A stretch of 64,000 nt of DNA from the NCBI GenBank assembly GCA_964034945.1, contig OZ035960.1, positions 53,252,706-53,316,705 of the forward strand, given 5' to 3'. Positions 25,201 to 37,200 of this stretch are shown one piece after another. The notes beneath the pieces were generated by a model. That model saw only the letters and a program-made list of their open reading frames with translations. It searched no databases and had not been told where the DNA came from. Position numbers and translations under genes: made by a program. The stretch's first letter is position 1; the number at the start of each line of letters is the position of its first letter. Source of the DNA: Chrysopilus asiliformis. Taxonomy: Eukaryota > Arthropoda > Insecta > Diptera > Rhagionidae.

Positions 25201-28200
25201 AGTTTTGCAAATCTAATATCGGATTCGTGATCAGCGATTCCAAACATAATGCCAATTTTCCCGGGGAAAAATGAGAAAAAGGATATTTGTGTTATCCTTA
25301 CAGAACCTTTCGTTTCAAATTTTGAAAGTCTAATACCGGATTCGTAATCAGCGACCCCAAAAACCCTATAATGCAAATTTTTCCGGGGAAAAATGGGAAA
25401 AATGATATTTTCATTATCCTTACAGGACCTTCCGTTTCGAATTTTTAAATTCCAACACCGGATTGGTGATCAGCGACCCCAAAAACCCCATAATGGCAAT
25501 TTTTCCGGGGAAAAATGGAAAAAAGGATATTTGCGTTATCCTTACAGGACCTTCCGTTTCGAATTTTGAAATTCCAACACCAGATTCGTGATCAGTGATC
25601 CCAAAAACCCCATAATGGCAGTTTTTCCGGAGAAAAATGGGCAAAAGGATATTTGCGTTATCCTTACAGGACCTTCCGTTTCGAATTTTAAAATCTAACA
25701 TAGCTAAAAACCTGCTTCTGGCAACGCAGATCATTTTGCAAAAAACCGCGTCAAAATCGGTCTAGTAGTTTTTAAGTTTTGTAATTTCAAACGGACAGAC
25801 AGACCAACAAACCAACAAACATCCATTTTTATATATATAGATTTATACTCCATAGCAGACCCTTCGTTGGCAGCTAAAATTTTTTTGTATAAATTTTAGA
25901 ATGCCAAAAAAACATAAATAACTTAAAAAGTTTTGGGAAAAAATGTTATCCTTACAGGACCTCCCGTTTCGAATTTTGAAATTCCAACTCCAGATTCGTG
26001 ATAAGCAACCCTGAAAACCTCCCAAAGACTGTTTTTGCGAGAAAAATTGGAAAAAGGACATTTCCGTTATCCTTACAGGACCTTCCGTTTAGCATTTGAA
26101 AAATCGAACACCGGATTCGCGATCAGCGACCTCGAAAACTCTATAATGCCAATTTTTCCGAGGAAAAACGGGAAAAAGGATATTTATCCTTCCAGGAACT
26201 TCCGCGTCAGTTTTGCAAATCTAATATCGGATTCGTGATCAGCGATTCCAAACATAATGCCAATTTTCCCGGGGAAAAATGAGAAAAAGGATATTTGTGT
26301 TATCCTTACAGAACCTTTCGTTTCAAATTTTGAAAGTCTAATACCGGATTCGTAATCAGCGACCCCAAAAACCCTATAATGCAAATTTTTCCGGGGAAAA
26401 ATGGGAAAAATGATATTTTCATTATCCTTACAGGACCTTCCGTTTCGAATTTTGAAAATCTAATACCGGATTCGTGATCAGCGACCCCAAAAACCCTATA
26501 ATGCAAATTTTTCCGGGGAAAAATGGGAAAAAGGATATTTTCATTATCCTTACAGGACCTTCCGTTTCGAATTTTGAAAATATAATACCGAATTCGTGAT
26601 CAGCGACCCCAAAAACCCTATAATGAAAATTTTTCCGGGGAAAAATGGGAAAAAGGATATTTCCATTATCCTTACAGGACCTTCCGTTTCGAATTTTGAA
26701 AATCTAATACCGGATTCGTGATCAGCGACCCCAAAAACCCTATAATGCAAATTTTTCTGGGGAAAAATGGGAAAAAGGATATTTTCATGATCCTTACAGG
26801 ACCTTCCGTTTCGAATTTTGAAAATCTAATACCGAATTCGTGATCAGCGACCCCAAAAACCCTATAATGCAAATTTTTCCGGGGAAAAATGGGAAAAAGG
26901 ATATTTCCATTATCCTTACAGGACCTTCCGTTTCGAATTTTGAAAATCTAATACCGGATTCGTGATCAGCGACCCCAAAAACCCTATAATGCAAATTTTT
27001 ACGGGGAAAAATGGGAAAAAGGATATTTCCATTATCCTTACAGGACCTTCCGTTTCGAATTTTGAAAATCTAATACCGAATTCGTGATCAGCGACCCCAA
27101 AAACCCTATAATGCAAATTTTTCCGGAGAAAAATGGGAAAAAGGATATTTTCATTATCCTTACAGGACCTTCCGTTTCGAATTTTAAAAATGTACATAGC
27201 TAAAAACCTGCTCCTGGCAACACAGATCATTTTGCAAAAAACCGCGTAAAAATCGGTCCAGTAGTTTTTGCGTTTTGTAATCTCAAACCAACCAACAAAC
27301 CAACCAACAAACCAACAAACCAACAAACCAACAAACTTCCATTTTTATATATATAGATTTTATAGTCTTGTTCAATAATTCGTTCCAGTCAGTCGTTCAG
27401 TGCTAAATAATTCTAATATCTAATATCTAATCTATAAATTACTATTAATCTTCAATATAATAATTAACTTAAACTATTACTAATGTAATTAACTAATTGT
27501 TCTTAATAATTTTCCAATAAACTAATATTGTGATTAAGCTAAGTTTTAATAAAATAACACATGGATCAATAAGTCCCGAGACTAACCCAGAGATGACGCT
27601 CGTAGTAAACCAGTAACCACGTCTTTCTAGAGTACTAACCTTTGCTTGAAACGTGTCAAAATTTTAAGTCGATCGGACCAGAAACAGCTGAGTTATCGAG
27701 GTTGGAGTAAAGTCGTTTTGTAGTTTGTTTAAAAAATGGAAAAAACCGAGTTTCGTGTTCTGATAAAACATTGTTTTTTAATGGGTAAAAACACCGTGCA
27801 AGCGAAACAATGGATTGAAAAATGTTACCCGGACTCTTGTCCATCAAAAGCAACGATTTGTCGGTGGTTTGCCGAGTTTAAACGTGGTCGTACCGACACA
27901 AATGACGCGGAACGCTCGGGTAGACCTGTGGAAGCCGTTACACCGGAAAATGTGAGTGAAGTGACAAAAATTATAATGAAAGATCGTAAAGTGAAGCTCC
28001 GTGAGATTGCTGAGATAACACAGATATCATATGGAAGTGCATTTACTATCCTTCATGAAAAATTGAGCATGAAAAAGGTTTTTTCCAAGTGGGTGCCGCG
28101 ATTGCTTTCGATGGAACAAAAACAGCAACGAGTCGATGATTCAGAAAGCTGTTTATCGCTATTTACTCGCAATAAAAAAGATTTCTTGCGTCGTTACGTG

Positions 28201-31200
28201 TCCATGGACGAAACATGGATACATCACTACACTTCAGAGTCGAAGCGGCAGTCATCTGAGTGGCGCACAGCTGGCGAAAGCCGTCCGAAGCGTCCGAAAA
28301 CGCAGCAGTCAGCTGGCAAAGTCATGGCGTCAGTTTTTTGGGATACGCATGGCGTGATTTTCATTGACTACCTCGAAAAAGGTAAATCGATCAACAGTGA
28401 TTATTATATTGACTTGCTGGTGCGTTTGAAGGAGGAAATCGCAAAAAAACGACCGCACATGCAGAGAAAAAAAATCCTTTTTCACCAAGACAATGCACCC
28501 TGCCACAAGTCGATGAAAACAATGGCAAAATTGAACGAATTGGGCTTTCATCTGCTTCCCCACCCCCCATACTCGCCAGATTTAGCCCCCAGTGACTACT
28601 GGCTCTTTGCTGATCTTAAAAAAATGCTCCAGGGAAAAAGATTTGGCTCAAATGAGGAGGTCATCGCTGAAACTGAAGCTTATTTTGAAGCGAAAGATAA
28701 TTTTTTTTATAAATATGGTATTGAAAAATTGGAAAAGCGTTGGAACGATTGTATCACCCTAAAAGGTGATTATATTGATGAATAAAAAAAAATTTGGCAA
28801 AAAAAATGTTGTTTTCATTGTTAGTCTCGGGACTTATTGATCCATGTGTTACCATTGAAAACGCTTCTCGATTATTTCAATTCCGGTAATAACAACTACC
28901 TAAATAAATAATAGACGTCGAATATTATTCACAGATCCAAATCCAAATGTGCAAAGTTTCATAAAAACCGGAGAGTGACAATTCCATAGCTTTGACGTTC
29001 ATCAACAAATTTGGGGTATACACTATTGACTGAGGGTATTCAGTATCACACGGAGAAAAAAGTCATGGGTTGATTGAACTACTTTTTGTAATTAACCAGC
29101 AGACCTGCTTGATCTATTAGGAGGAACTTTTCGGATGTAAAAACATCCACAAAAATATTATAACATTTTGGTAAGCCCAGAAATTCTAATAGAGATTATT
29201 GTGCTTGTTTAACGACGGACATGATCGTTTAGTAATGAAGTTGACAATGAATGTGATAGTTTTTTTTACGAAGTTTACAATGAACTTGATCGCTAGGTGA
29301 CAATGAACGCGATCACTTAATCACGCAGAGTAATTGAATTAAACAATGAAAACTGTATCGTTTTGATGAACGGCAATGTGTCCTTGGTTGAATGAAACAC
29401 GAACGAAGGTGACGCAAAATCAACTAAGGTTTGTAGTTGATTTTACCAATGAATTTCTCTCCGTGTAGTATCAAGTCTTGAAATGTCCTTCATATTTTAT
29501 TTTCGTAAATTAGATATATTTGATTTGCGTAAATCGAGAAAAAAAACATTGATTTCATTGACTACCATTAGAATATGTTTCTATGTATTAATACAAATAT
29601 TTTTGTTCAATTATTCTTCGAATCACTAAGATCTAAAAACAAATCTTTTATCAGAAATTATATTCTGGAATCGCTACACAAGAACGATATTTTTGATGAA
29701 AGAAAGGTTCCTTTTTTATTTTTAATATTTCTCTCAAATCTTCTTCAACGAGTTTTAATGAAAGTATAGACAAATAAAATACATTTTGGTATAAAGAAAA
29801 GCAATATTCTTTAAATATCAAAATATCATCTGGGAAATCATGCCCCTTCAAATTTAAACCAATTTACATTCATCGATTTTTTACTTTCAAGGTAGCTATG
29901 ATCCCGTAACCACTGTGGTATGAGACTTGACTTTATTTCGAGTACAATAGATTAGATAAAGAATAAAAATTATATAAATAATAACAAAAAAAATGGTTTC
30001 AAAAACCCTCCATACACGTAAATTTTTAAAAAATCATCAAACAATTTTTTTTGAATCATAAAACTACTTACGTGATTTATTTAAGCAAAATAGCATCTTT
30101 TTTAACAGAAAATTCGCAATGAAACAGAAAAGTACGTGATGTACACATCTCGAATGATTTGTCACTAGGTTGGACGTAAGTTTCACGTCACTGAACCCAA
30201 AGTTTGCAGACATGCAAACCAGAACTATTCTGGCTGAGTGAGGTTCGGTTTTGGTTCAAAAGTGATTTGGATTTCTGGTTGTGGTTTCTATAATTTAAAA
30301 AAAAATGGGTTCTGGTTCCCAAAATATTGAATGGTTCAGTCGTTTTTGGTTTTTAGTTTATATTTTGTGGTTGGAAATGCAAATTTCCTGATCATATCAT
30401 ATCATACTAATATATAAAAAAATAAAAAAAAATTTTTTTAAAAAAAGCTTTTATTAAAAAAGAATGCACTAAAAAGAAAAAAATAATTTTCTGGACGCAG
30501 TGTATCACAAATATAAAAGCTTTTTAAAAGCGAGATAAATTTTTATTTTATTGTTTTATGCTTTATCTCGCTTTTTAAAAGCTTTTATATTTGTGATATA
30601 CAGCGTCCAGAAAATTATTTTTTTCTTTTTAGTGCATTCTTTTTTAATAAAAGCTTTTTTTAAACAAAATTTTTTTTATTTTTTTTATTTTGTTCTTTTT
30701 AGTCTTCGAATATATATCCTTACATTTGAGATGTCCTTACAGGCTTTTTAACTTGAGAATCGTATTCAGCGACCCCAAAAACCCACAGAATAGATTTTTT
30801 TCCGGAAAATTTGGAGAAAGGGATAATCACGTTATCCTTACAGGACCTTCCGTTATCCTTACAGGACCTTCCATTATCCTTACAGACTTTTTAATAGCAG
30901 ATTCGGATTTACCGACCTCAAAAACCCCCAGAATAGATTTTTTTCCGGAAAATTTGGAGAAAAGGATAATCACGTTATTCTTACAGGACCTTCCGTTATC
31001 CTTACAGACTTTTTAATGACAGATTCGGATTCAGCGACCTCAAAAACCCCCAGAATAGATTTTTTCCGGAAAATTTGGAGAAAAGGATAATCACGTTATC
31101 CTTACAGGACCTTCCGTTATCCTTACTGACTTTTTAATGACAGATTCGGATTCAGCGACCCCAAAAACCCCCAGAATAGATTTTTTTCCGGAAAATTTGG

Positions 31201-34200
31201 AGAAAAGGATAATCACGTTATCCTTACAGGACCTTCCGTTATCCTTACAGACTTTTTAATGACAGATTCGGATTCAGCGACCTCAAAAACCCCCAGAATA
31301 GATTTTTTTTCCGGAAAATTTGAAGAAAAGGATAATCACGTTATTCTTACAGGACCTTCCGTTATCCTTACAGACTTTTTAATGGCAGATTCGGATTCAG
31401 CGACCTCAAAAACCCCCAGAATAGATTTTTTCCGGAAAATTTGGAGAAAAGGATAATCACGTTATCCTTACAGGACCTTCCGTTATCCTTACAGAGTTTT
31501 TAATGGCAGATTCGGATTTAGCGACGTCAAAAACCCCCAGAATAGATTTTTTTTCCGGAAAATTTGGAGAAAAGGATAATCACGTTATCCTTACAGGACC
31601 TTCCGTTATCCTTACAGACTTTTTAATGACAGATTCGGATTCAGCGACCTCAAAAACCCCCAGAATAGATTTTTTTTCCGGAAAATTTGAAGAAAAGGAT
31701 AATCACGTTATCCTTACAGGACCTTCCGTTATCCTTACTGACTTTTTAATGACAGATTCGGATTCAGCGACCCCAAAAACCCCCAGAATAGATTTTTTTC
31801 CGGAAAATTTGGAGAAAAGGATAATCACGTTATCCTTACAGGACCTTCCGTTATCCTTACAAGGACGAAGTAGTGAAAATATTGTATTGTCATCGGACTT
31901 ATATAAGTCTGCAAAATTTCAAGTCAATCGGACAAGTAGAAGTGGGTCAAAATTGGGTTGCAAGATTTGATCTGACAGACAAACAGACTAGGGGCTGCAA
32001 TACCGGAAACCGGTTTACCGGTTTACCGGTTTTACCGGCCAATTTTACTACCGAAATTACCGGTAAATTTTTTTAAAAAATACCGGTATTTCGGTTTTTT
32101 TTTGTATTAGTTTGGCGGGCTTAGCGGTCCAATTTTAAGAAATAAAAGCAAAAGTTGTGTTTTAATTTTCCAGCCTGACGTTTCGAGCCTTGTTTTGGTT
32201 CATCTTCAAAGGCGTTAAACGATCATTTAAATGCAATATGTTATAACTGTTAATATTTAGCCGTAAAAACTTTGTGGAAATGTTACATTAAAAATGAGCC
32301 AAAACAAGGCTCGAAACGTCAGGCTGAAAATTAAAACACAACTTCTGGTAATTTTTTTTTCTATGAAGACCTCGGTGCAAAAAGCGGTCATCCCCACTTT
32401 TTCAAATTTTTCAGGAGAGACAAAAAAGATATTAGCGTGAAGTTTTTGCTCTGGGACAAAGTTAAAAAATTACAATTTAAATCAAACATGTATTCTTACA
32501 TCGTTTTAATTTGAGATAAATCTATATTTTTTTTTTCGAAAAAGTTATAGACATTTTAAATTTTGGAGATAGCTGTTTCTGGCACCCAAGAGGATATTAG
32601 CGGTTTTCAAAATGCATTATTGGCTACAAAATACAGTCCAAAATATGTTTAATAGCGTTTAAAAATAAACAAATAAAAAAATATTCAATTTCACAAAACA
32701 AAACTCTCAGAAAAAATTAAAGATTTTTTGAAAAAAAAATTCTGCGTCAAATTATATGAAACAATGCTTTCAGTCGTCTCCTTTTCTTTAATAACTTTTT
32801 ACACAGTCCTCCAACGAGTCCGGAGTTTGCAGCCAAATATGCGCATTCTTTTATTCTTGCGCCAACTGCAATAACTCATTTTCGTCAAAAAGTGGAGGTG
32901 ACCGCTTTTTGCACCGAGGTCTTCAAATGTTTTAATGAAATAACTTATGATAATGGGCTTTTCTGATAATTCAAAAATGTCAAAATCGTAATTTTTTTTG
33001 TAAAAACCTTAATTATCGAAAAAGCCCAATATTTACAAGCTTTCCGAGTGTAAGAGGAAACTGAAGTATACTTCTAGTATATGTACATAAGTAAATGATA
33101 AAATATGTAATATCGTCGGCTAAAAGTGAAATTGTGCTAAGTCCATTTGGTATAATTTTCCAGAAGAGCAATGAAAACCTTGTTAAATCGTTTTAATTCT
33201 CTTTCAATGACACTGAGTTTTCTTTAAATGAGAAAAATTGGGCTCAGTTTTCTTTAAATGAGACTCTGTTTTCTTTAAATGAAAATTAAAATGATTTAAC
33301 AAGGTTTTTTATTGTTCTTCTGTCAAATTTGGTATAATGGACTTAGCACAATTTCACTTTTAGCCGACGATATTACATTAGAGAAAAAAAATCAAAACAA
33401 AACAGAAAAGAAAAAACAACCATATTTGGCATTTGTAGCCGTAATTAACGTATTTTGGTTTTATTATTGAATTGTTATAATTATGTGTTCTTGTTTTCTT
33501 GATTTTATGATTTACACTATAAATATTATAAAATTATTGTTACTTATTTCTTCGTACGTTTTTTTTCCTCTCACTGTCACTAATATGCTATACATGATTT
33601 GTTTTATCTAAATAGCGATTTACCGGTAAATACCGGTAAACCGGTTTTTACTAAAAATATTTACCGTTTACCGGTAAATCCGAAACCCGGTATTTTTGCA
33701 GGCCCTAAAACAGACAGACAGACACGAAGGCAAGCTAAATAAAAGCTTTTAAAAAATGAGTTGGTGTCTGTCTGTCTGTTTGTTCCTCTTTCACGCAAAA
33801 ACGGCTGAACCGATTGACTTGAAATTTGGCATGAGTATCTGTGGTAGTTCTGGTTCCAACATAGGCATACGGAAAAGTTGCGCGAGGGGTGGGGGGAGTA
33901 AGCGGAGGGGGTAAAGTGATTTGGAAACTTAGTTTTCCCTCTATGTTACTCTTTCGGGGGGAAACTACTGAACCGATTGGCCTGAAATTTGGCATAGATG
34001 TTCGTCGGAGGTCCAGCCCCAACATAGACCCATTAAAAAGTAGCCCGAGGGGTGGGGGTGTAAGGGGAGGGGGTAAAGTCATCTCGAAACTTAGCTCTTC
34101 CTCTATGTTACCCTTTCGCAGGGAAACTACCGAACCGATTGGTCTGAAGTTTAGCTCCAACATTAATCATAAAAAAAAATTGAAAAAACTTAACCCGGCA

Positions 34201-37200
34201 ACGATGGGTATGCAAGCTAGATAGTTATATTTCTTCAGTTACGCGGCAGGGAAATGGTTTTTTGGTTACTAAATCAGGTATTTTGAATCTGGTCGATTAT
34301 AGAAAATAATAAGAATTGTTCAATCCCAAAAATTGAAGTGTTAACTGAACATAATCAATAAAAAATTTCTGGTCTTTGGTGAGTTTGTTTTAAAAACTAG
34401 TTGGTTTGGATAGGACATATTTTTTGGTTTGGATAGGACATTGCCATATTTATGATTTTCCCAAGAACTCCATTGACGCGGTTTTTTTTGCATTCGAAAG
34501 CTTTTATCTATATATACGAGTAAAATCGTTTAGCCTGCCTGACTGACTGACTGACTGACTGAGTCATCAACGCCCAGCCCAAACCCTTGTCTGAAGCTAG
34601 AAACTTGAAACTTTCACAGTATGTCCCACCCATCACCTAATGCGGGTATTTCCGAAAGTTTACCGCTAAATTTTACCGGTTTGGGTATTTTGAAACCTTG
34701 ATTTTCGCCATGAATCCTGCTTATTAGAAGACTGAACAGTGTCACTCGGGAGTTTTTCCGGACCGCTGACTAATTCGAAACGGAAAACCCTGCAAGGATA
34801 AAATTTTTCTCGAAAGATTTTAAGTTCTTTCCGGTTTTTTTTTGGTATTCTAAAATTTATACAAAAAACTTTAACCCGGCAACGACGAGTATGCAAGCTA
34901 ATGGAATAGGATTTTGGGAAAAACGAACCATTTTGAGAAAAAGGGGAGGAAGGAGTGGTCCGACTGAATTTTATGTATGGTAGAGTTATGTAGAATAACA
35001 TTCTAAACACTTTCTATTTAAACAATTTTTTTTTGAAAAAATGAACCGTTTTTGAGATAATTGCAAAAATGTTTACCATTTGTATCAGGAAGGGGGAAAA
35101 GAGTGGTTCAGTTTTTGTCATTTTCGGAAAAGGTTTATTGCCAAATTTCTACCTTCAATTAATTTTCGAGTTTTCAAAAGTTTTCGAAATGGATTTCAAC
35201 CGGGTTTTCAATAAATCCTGCCTCAAATAAATTTCCCTCACTGAAATTAGCCCTTCCCTTCATTTAAGAAACTTGAAAAGTAACAAGGTCACAAAATATT
35301 TTGGCGCTGTTGCTTAAGGCGCCGTTTACATCTGACACTTTATTCAGCGAATTTTATTCTGTGACACTAAATTCACGTTTCACAACCGTTTACATTACGA
35401 TACCAAATTCTGAAAATTGTTTCATAAAGACGCAGGAACCGGAATTTTTTCATATAAAATCGCCAAAATAAATTCAAATTTTGAATTTTTTGTTAAGTTT
35501 GACAACTTTGCTAAGTGCATTTATTCTGTGATAGATAAATAAAATTTCCGGCATTAATTCTGAATAAAGTGCGCGGAATTCATGAAAAATCGCAAATGTA
35601 AACGGGGCCTATAAATTTGAGGGCAGATTAAAAGTTCGTTTCGGGTCAAATAGACCCAACTGTACCGCACTGTATTATATATCGAGTTTTAGTTATTATA
35701 TTACTTTGAATATTAATAAGAAAAGTATCCCTTTTATAATAAAATAGCAAACAGGCTCCTGATGGGTTTTTCAGGGCAAACATGCCTGACCCGTTGGGGG
35801 AAAATTTGGATGTGAAAACATCCGCAAAAATAATATAACAATTTTGTTATATTTTTTGCAGACCTTATAAGCCGAGAAATTCCGATAGGTTTAAATAGCA
35901 TTAAGACATGAGGATATTAGTAGGTATTTCTGTCTGGAACACGATTGACAATAAATACTTTTAATTTAGTCCTAAAATACGTCACTTTATTAGAAATCAT
36001 AATGACTTACCGGGCTTGAAGATTCTAGAGCCTGCCGAGACTCATTTTTTGCTGAAGTAACTGAAATGAAAATCGATTTATTAGTTACTGCTGTATGAAA
36101 ATTAAAAAGAGTTTTATTTCTGAATGAAAGATAGTTACAATTATAATACACTACAGTGAAACTTGTATAAGCCGGATTCGAACTGCTTCAGGGAATTTGT
36201 CCGGCTTAGACAGGTTTCACTGTATTTCGGATTTCACGAAAAGTTCAAGTGTCATTTAAGTGGGCTCAACTGGTAGAAAATGTTTGCACATGATCATAAA
36301 ACTAGTTTAAAGTAAAAAAAAATCAAGACGAATTTCGGTAGTGGGTCTGGAGTCGCAGTCGAGACAAAACTATTGCTTTAGGTGGTTTAAGAGGTCAATT
36401 TTCAGAAAAGAGTTTAAGAGTCGAAGTCGGAGAAAATTCGTCGATTTTACATCCAGTTTAGGTGTAACCTCAATGGTTTGCAACGAAAAACAATGTTTGA
36501 TTTGCGATTTGAGGTGCTTTTTTAACCGAAATTGCATATATGATGTCTACCATTACCCCGTTATTTCCGAATTTCTATCTAATTACCGAATTCGCTGGTT
36601 ACGAAGGAATAGAGCTGTCCGATCCTCACTTTATGTTCCAGGAAAAATCGATATTTTGGAGCAGGACTAACGCTTTCAAGCGTTAAACAACGTGTCGAAA
36701 ACTAAGCCTTCGGCGATATTTACAATTTTCGAATGGAAATTGGCAGGCACACAACCTACAACAGGTAATAATACTGAATCAGTTATATCAAAGAATTGTG
36801 AGTTTGAAGTTGATTAGTCACTCAAGATGTTTTGGGAAATTTTTGTAAAAAGAAGTTAAAAAATTTTAGGAAAAAGGGGAAAAATATAAACTACTTGGAT
36901 GAAATCAGTGATTTGTCAGTAAAAATTTATTGTATTTTCAGTAAAATTTACTGTGTTTCAATAAAATTTACTATAATTTAGTAAATTTTACTGGAAAAAC
37001 TTCTACGGGAAATTTACTGGGAAAAGAGCGTCTGGTTTAGAGTGTACTCATAAGCTTTGGTGGCATGGACCAAAATGGTTGTTGACATGCTCCAGCTCTA
37101 ATAGTTTTTGAGAAATTTTGTACAAAGACTGATAGACAAAATCAGGAGATCGAAAACTCATACAATACTTTATAGAACTTCGTATAAGAAAGTAAAACGA

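Larger units (their letters stand above)
22780..27190. repeat. Helitron-borne minisatellite, unit near 122 bp
   Basis: Head-to-tail units with the landmarks TTATCCTTACAGGACCTTCC, TTCGAATTTTGAAA, CGTGATCAGCGACCCC and TTTTTCCGGGGAAAAATGGG. Between about 26306 and 27180 the spacing is a regular 122 bp with few substitutions; older units to the left are more divergent and are split by the DD37E transposon. There are no unique spacers, so this is not a CRISPR. Confidence 0.95.
22696..27357 (-). mobile_element. Tandem non-autonomous Helitron block inserted in the LTR
   Basis: On the minus strand it begins TCTATATATATAAAAATGG and ends GGGTCTGCTAG. It sits exactly between A and T of the LTR with no target duplication, as the intact 5' LTR shows. 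Internal copies of both end sequences (near 24821-24850 and 25829-25858) divide it into three head-to-tail units: about 22696-24833, 24845-25841 and 25853-27357. Each has the CCAACGAAGGGTCTG end, a minisatellite with a unit near 122 bp, and a GTTTGTTGG microsatellite at the 5' end. No Rep/helicase gene. Confidence 0.88.
18665..28894 (+). mobile_element. BEL/Pao LTR retrotransposon, internally deleted, with nested insertions
   Basis: Two LTRs (18665-19016 and 22586-28894) flank a gag-pol region, with a perfect 5-bp target duplication ACTAC (18660-18664 and 28895-28899). The 3' LTR is expanded by a tandem Helitron block and a mariner. Removing those leaves a sequence nearly identical to the 5' LTR, differing at a few bases. 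The few LTR differences indicate a fairly recent insertion. It sits in sense-plus orientation, opposite to the receptor gene, in intron 8. Confidence 0.93.
22586..28894 (+). repeat. BEL/Pao 3' LTR, split by two insertions
   Basis: LTR pieces are 22586-22695, 27358-27556 (ending with the TA target) and 28850-28894. Between them are the Helitron block and the mariner. The pieces align end to end with the 5' LTR. The Helitron break adds no duplicated bases; the mariner break duplicates TA. Confidence 0.93.
31989..33707. mobile_element. hAT-like non-autonomous element with 8-bp TSD AAACAGAC
   Basis: 1719 bp with ends TAGGGGCTGCAATACCGG and the complement of TAGGGCCTGCAAAAATACCG, flanked by perfect AAACAGAC (31981-31988 and 33708-33715). 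Dense ACCGGTAAA/TTTACCGGT repeats lie beneath both ends, as in hAT transposase-binding regions. No transposase is recognised in the interior. Confidence 0.88.
30402..34220 (+). mobile_element. Composite non-autonomous Helitron with nested elements
   Basis: The left end TCATACTAATATATAAAAAA is continued, after a long insertion, by ATGAGTTGGTGTCTGTCTGT at about 33758. The 3' end has the hairpin CCCGGCAACGATGGG and CAAGCTAG at 34213-34220. The uninterrupted relative is at 58636-59207. Nested inside are the palindrome/minisatellite element (30420-33757), within it the hAT-like element (31989-33707), and within that two smaller elements. Confidence 0.75.

Noticed and set aside
22780..27190. Regular repeats resembling a CRISPR array
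   Set aside because: Units are about 122 bp head to tail without unique spacers, lie inside Helitrons, and the organism is a eukaryote.
31503..31970. 155-codon plus-strand ORF
   Set aside because: Lies within the 120-bp minisatellite and its tail; repetitive translation with no domain.
33735..34224. ORFs of 111-142 codons on both strands near the Helitron 3' end
   Set aside because: They translate internally repeated Helitron sequence in opposite directions; related copies have them disrupted.
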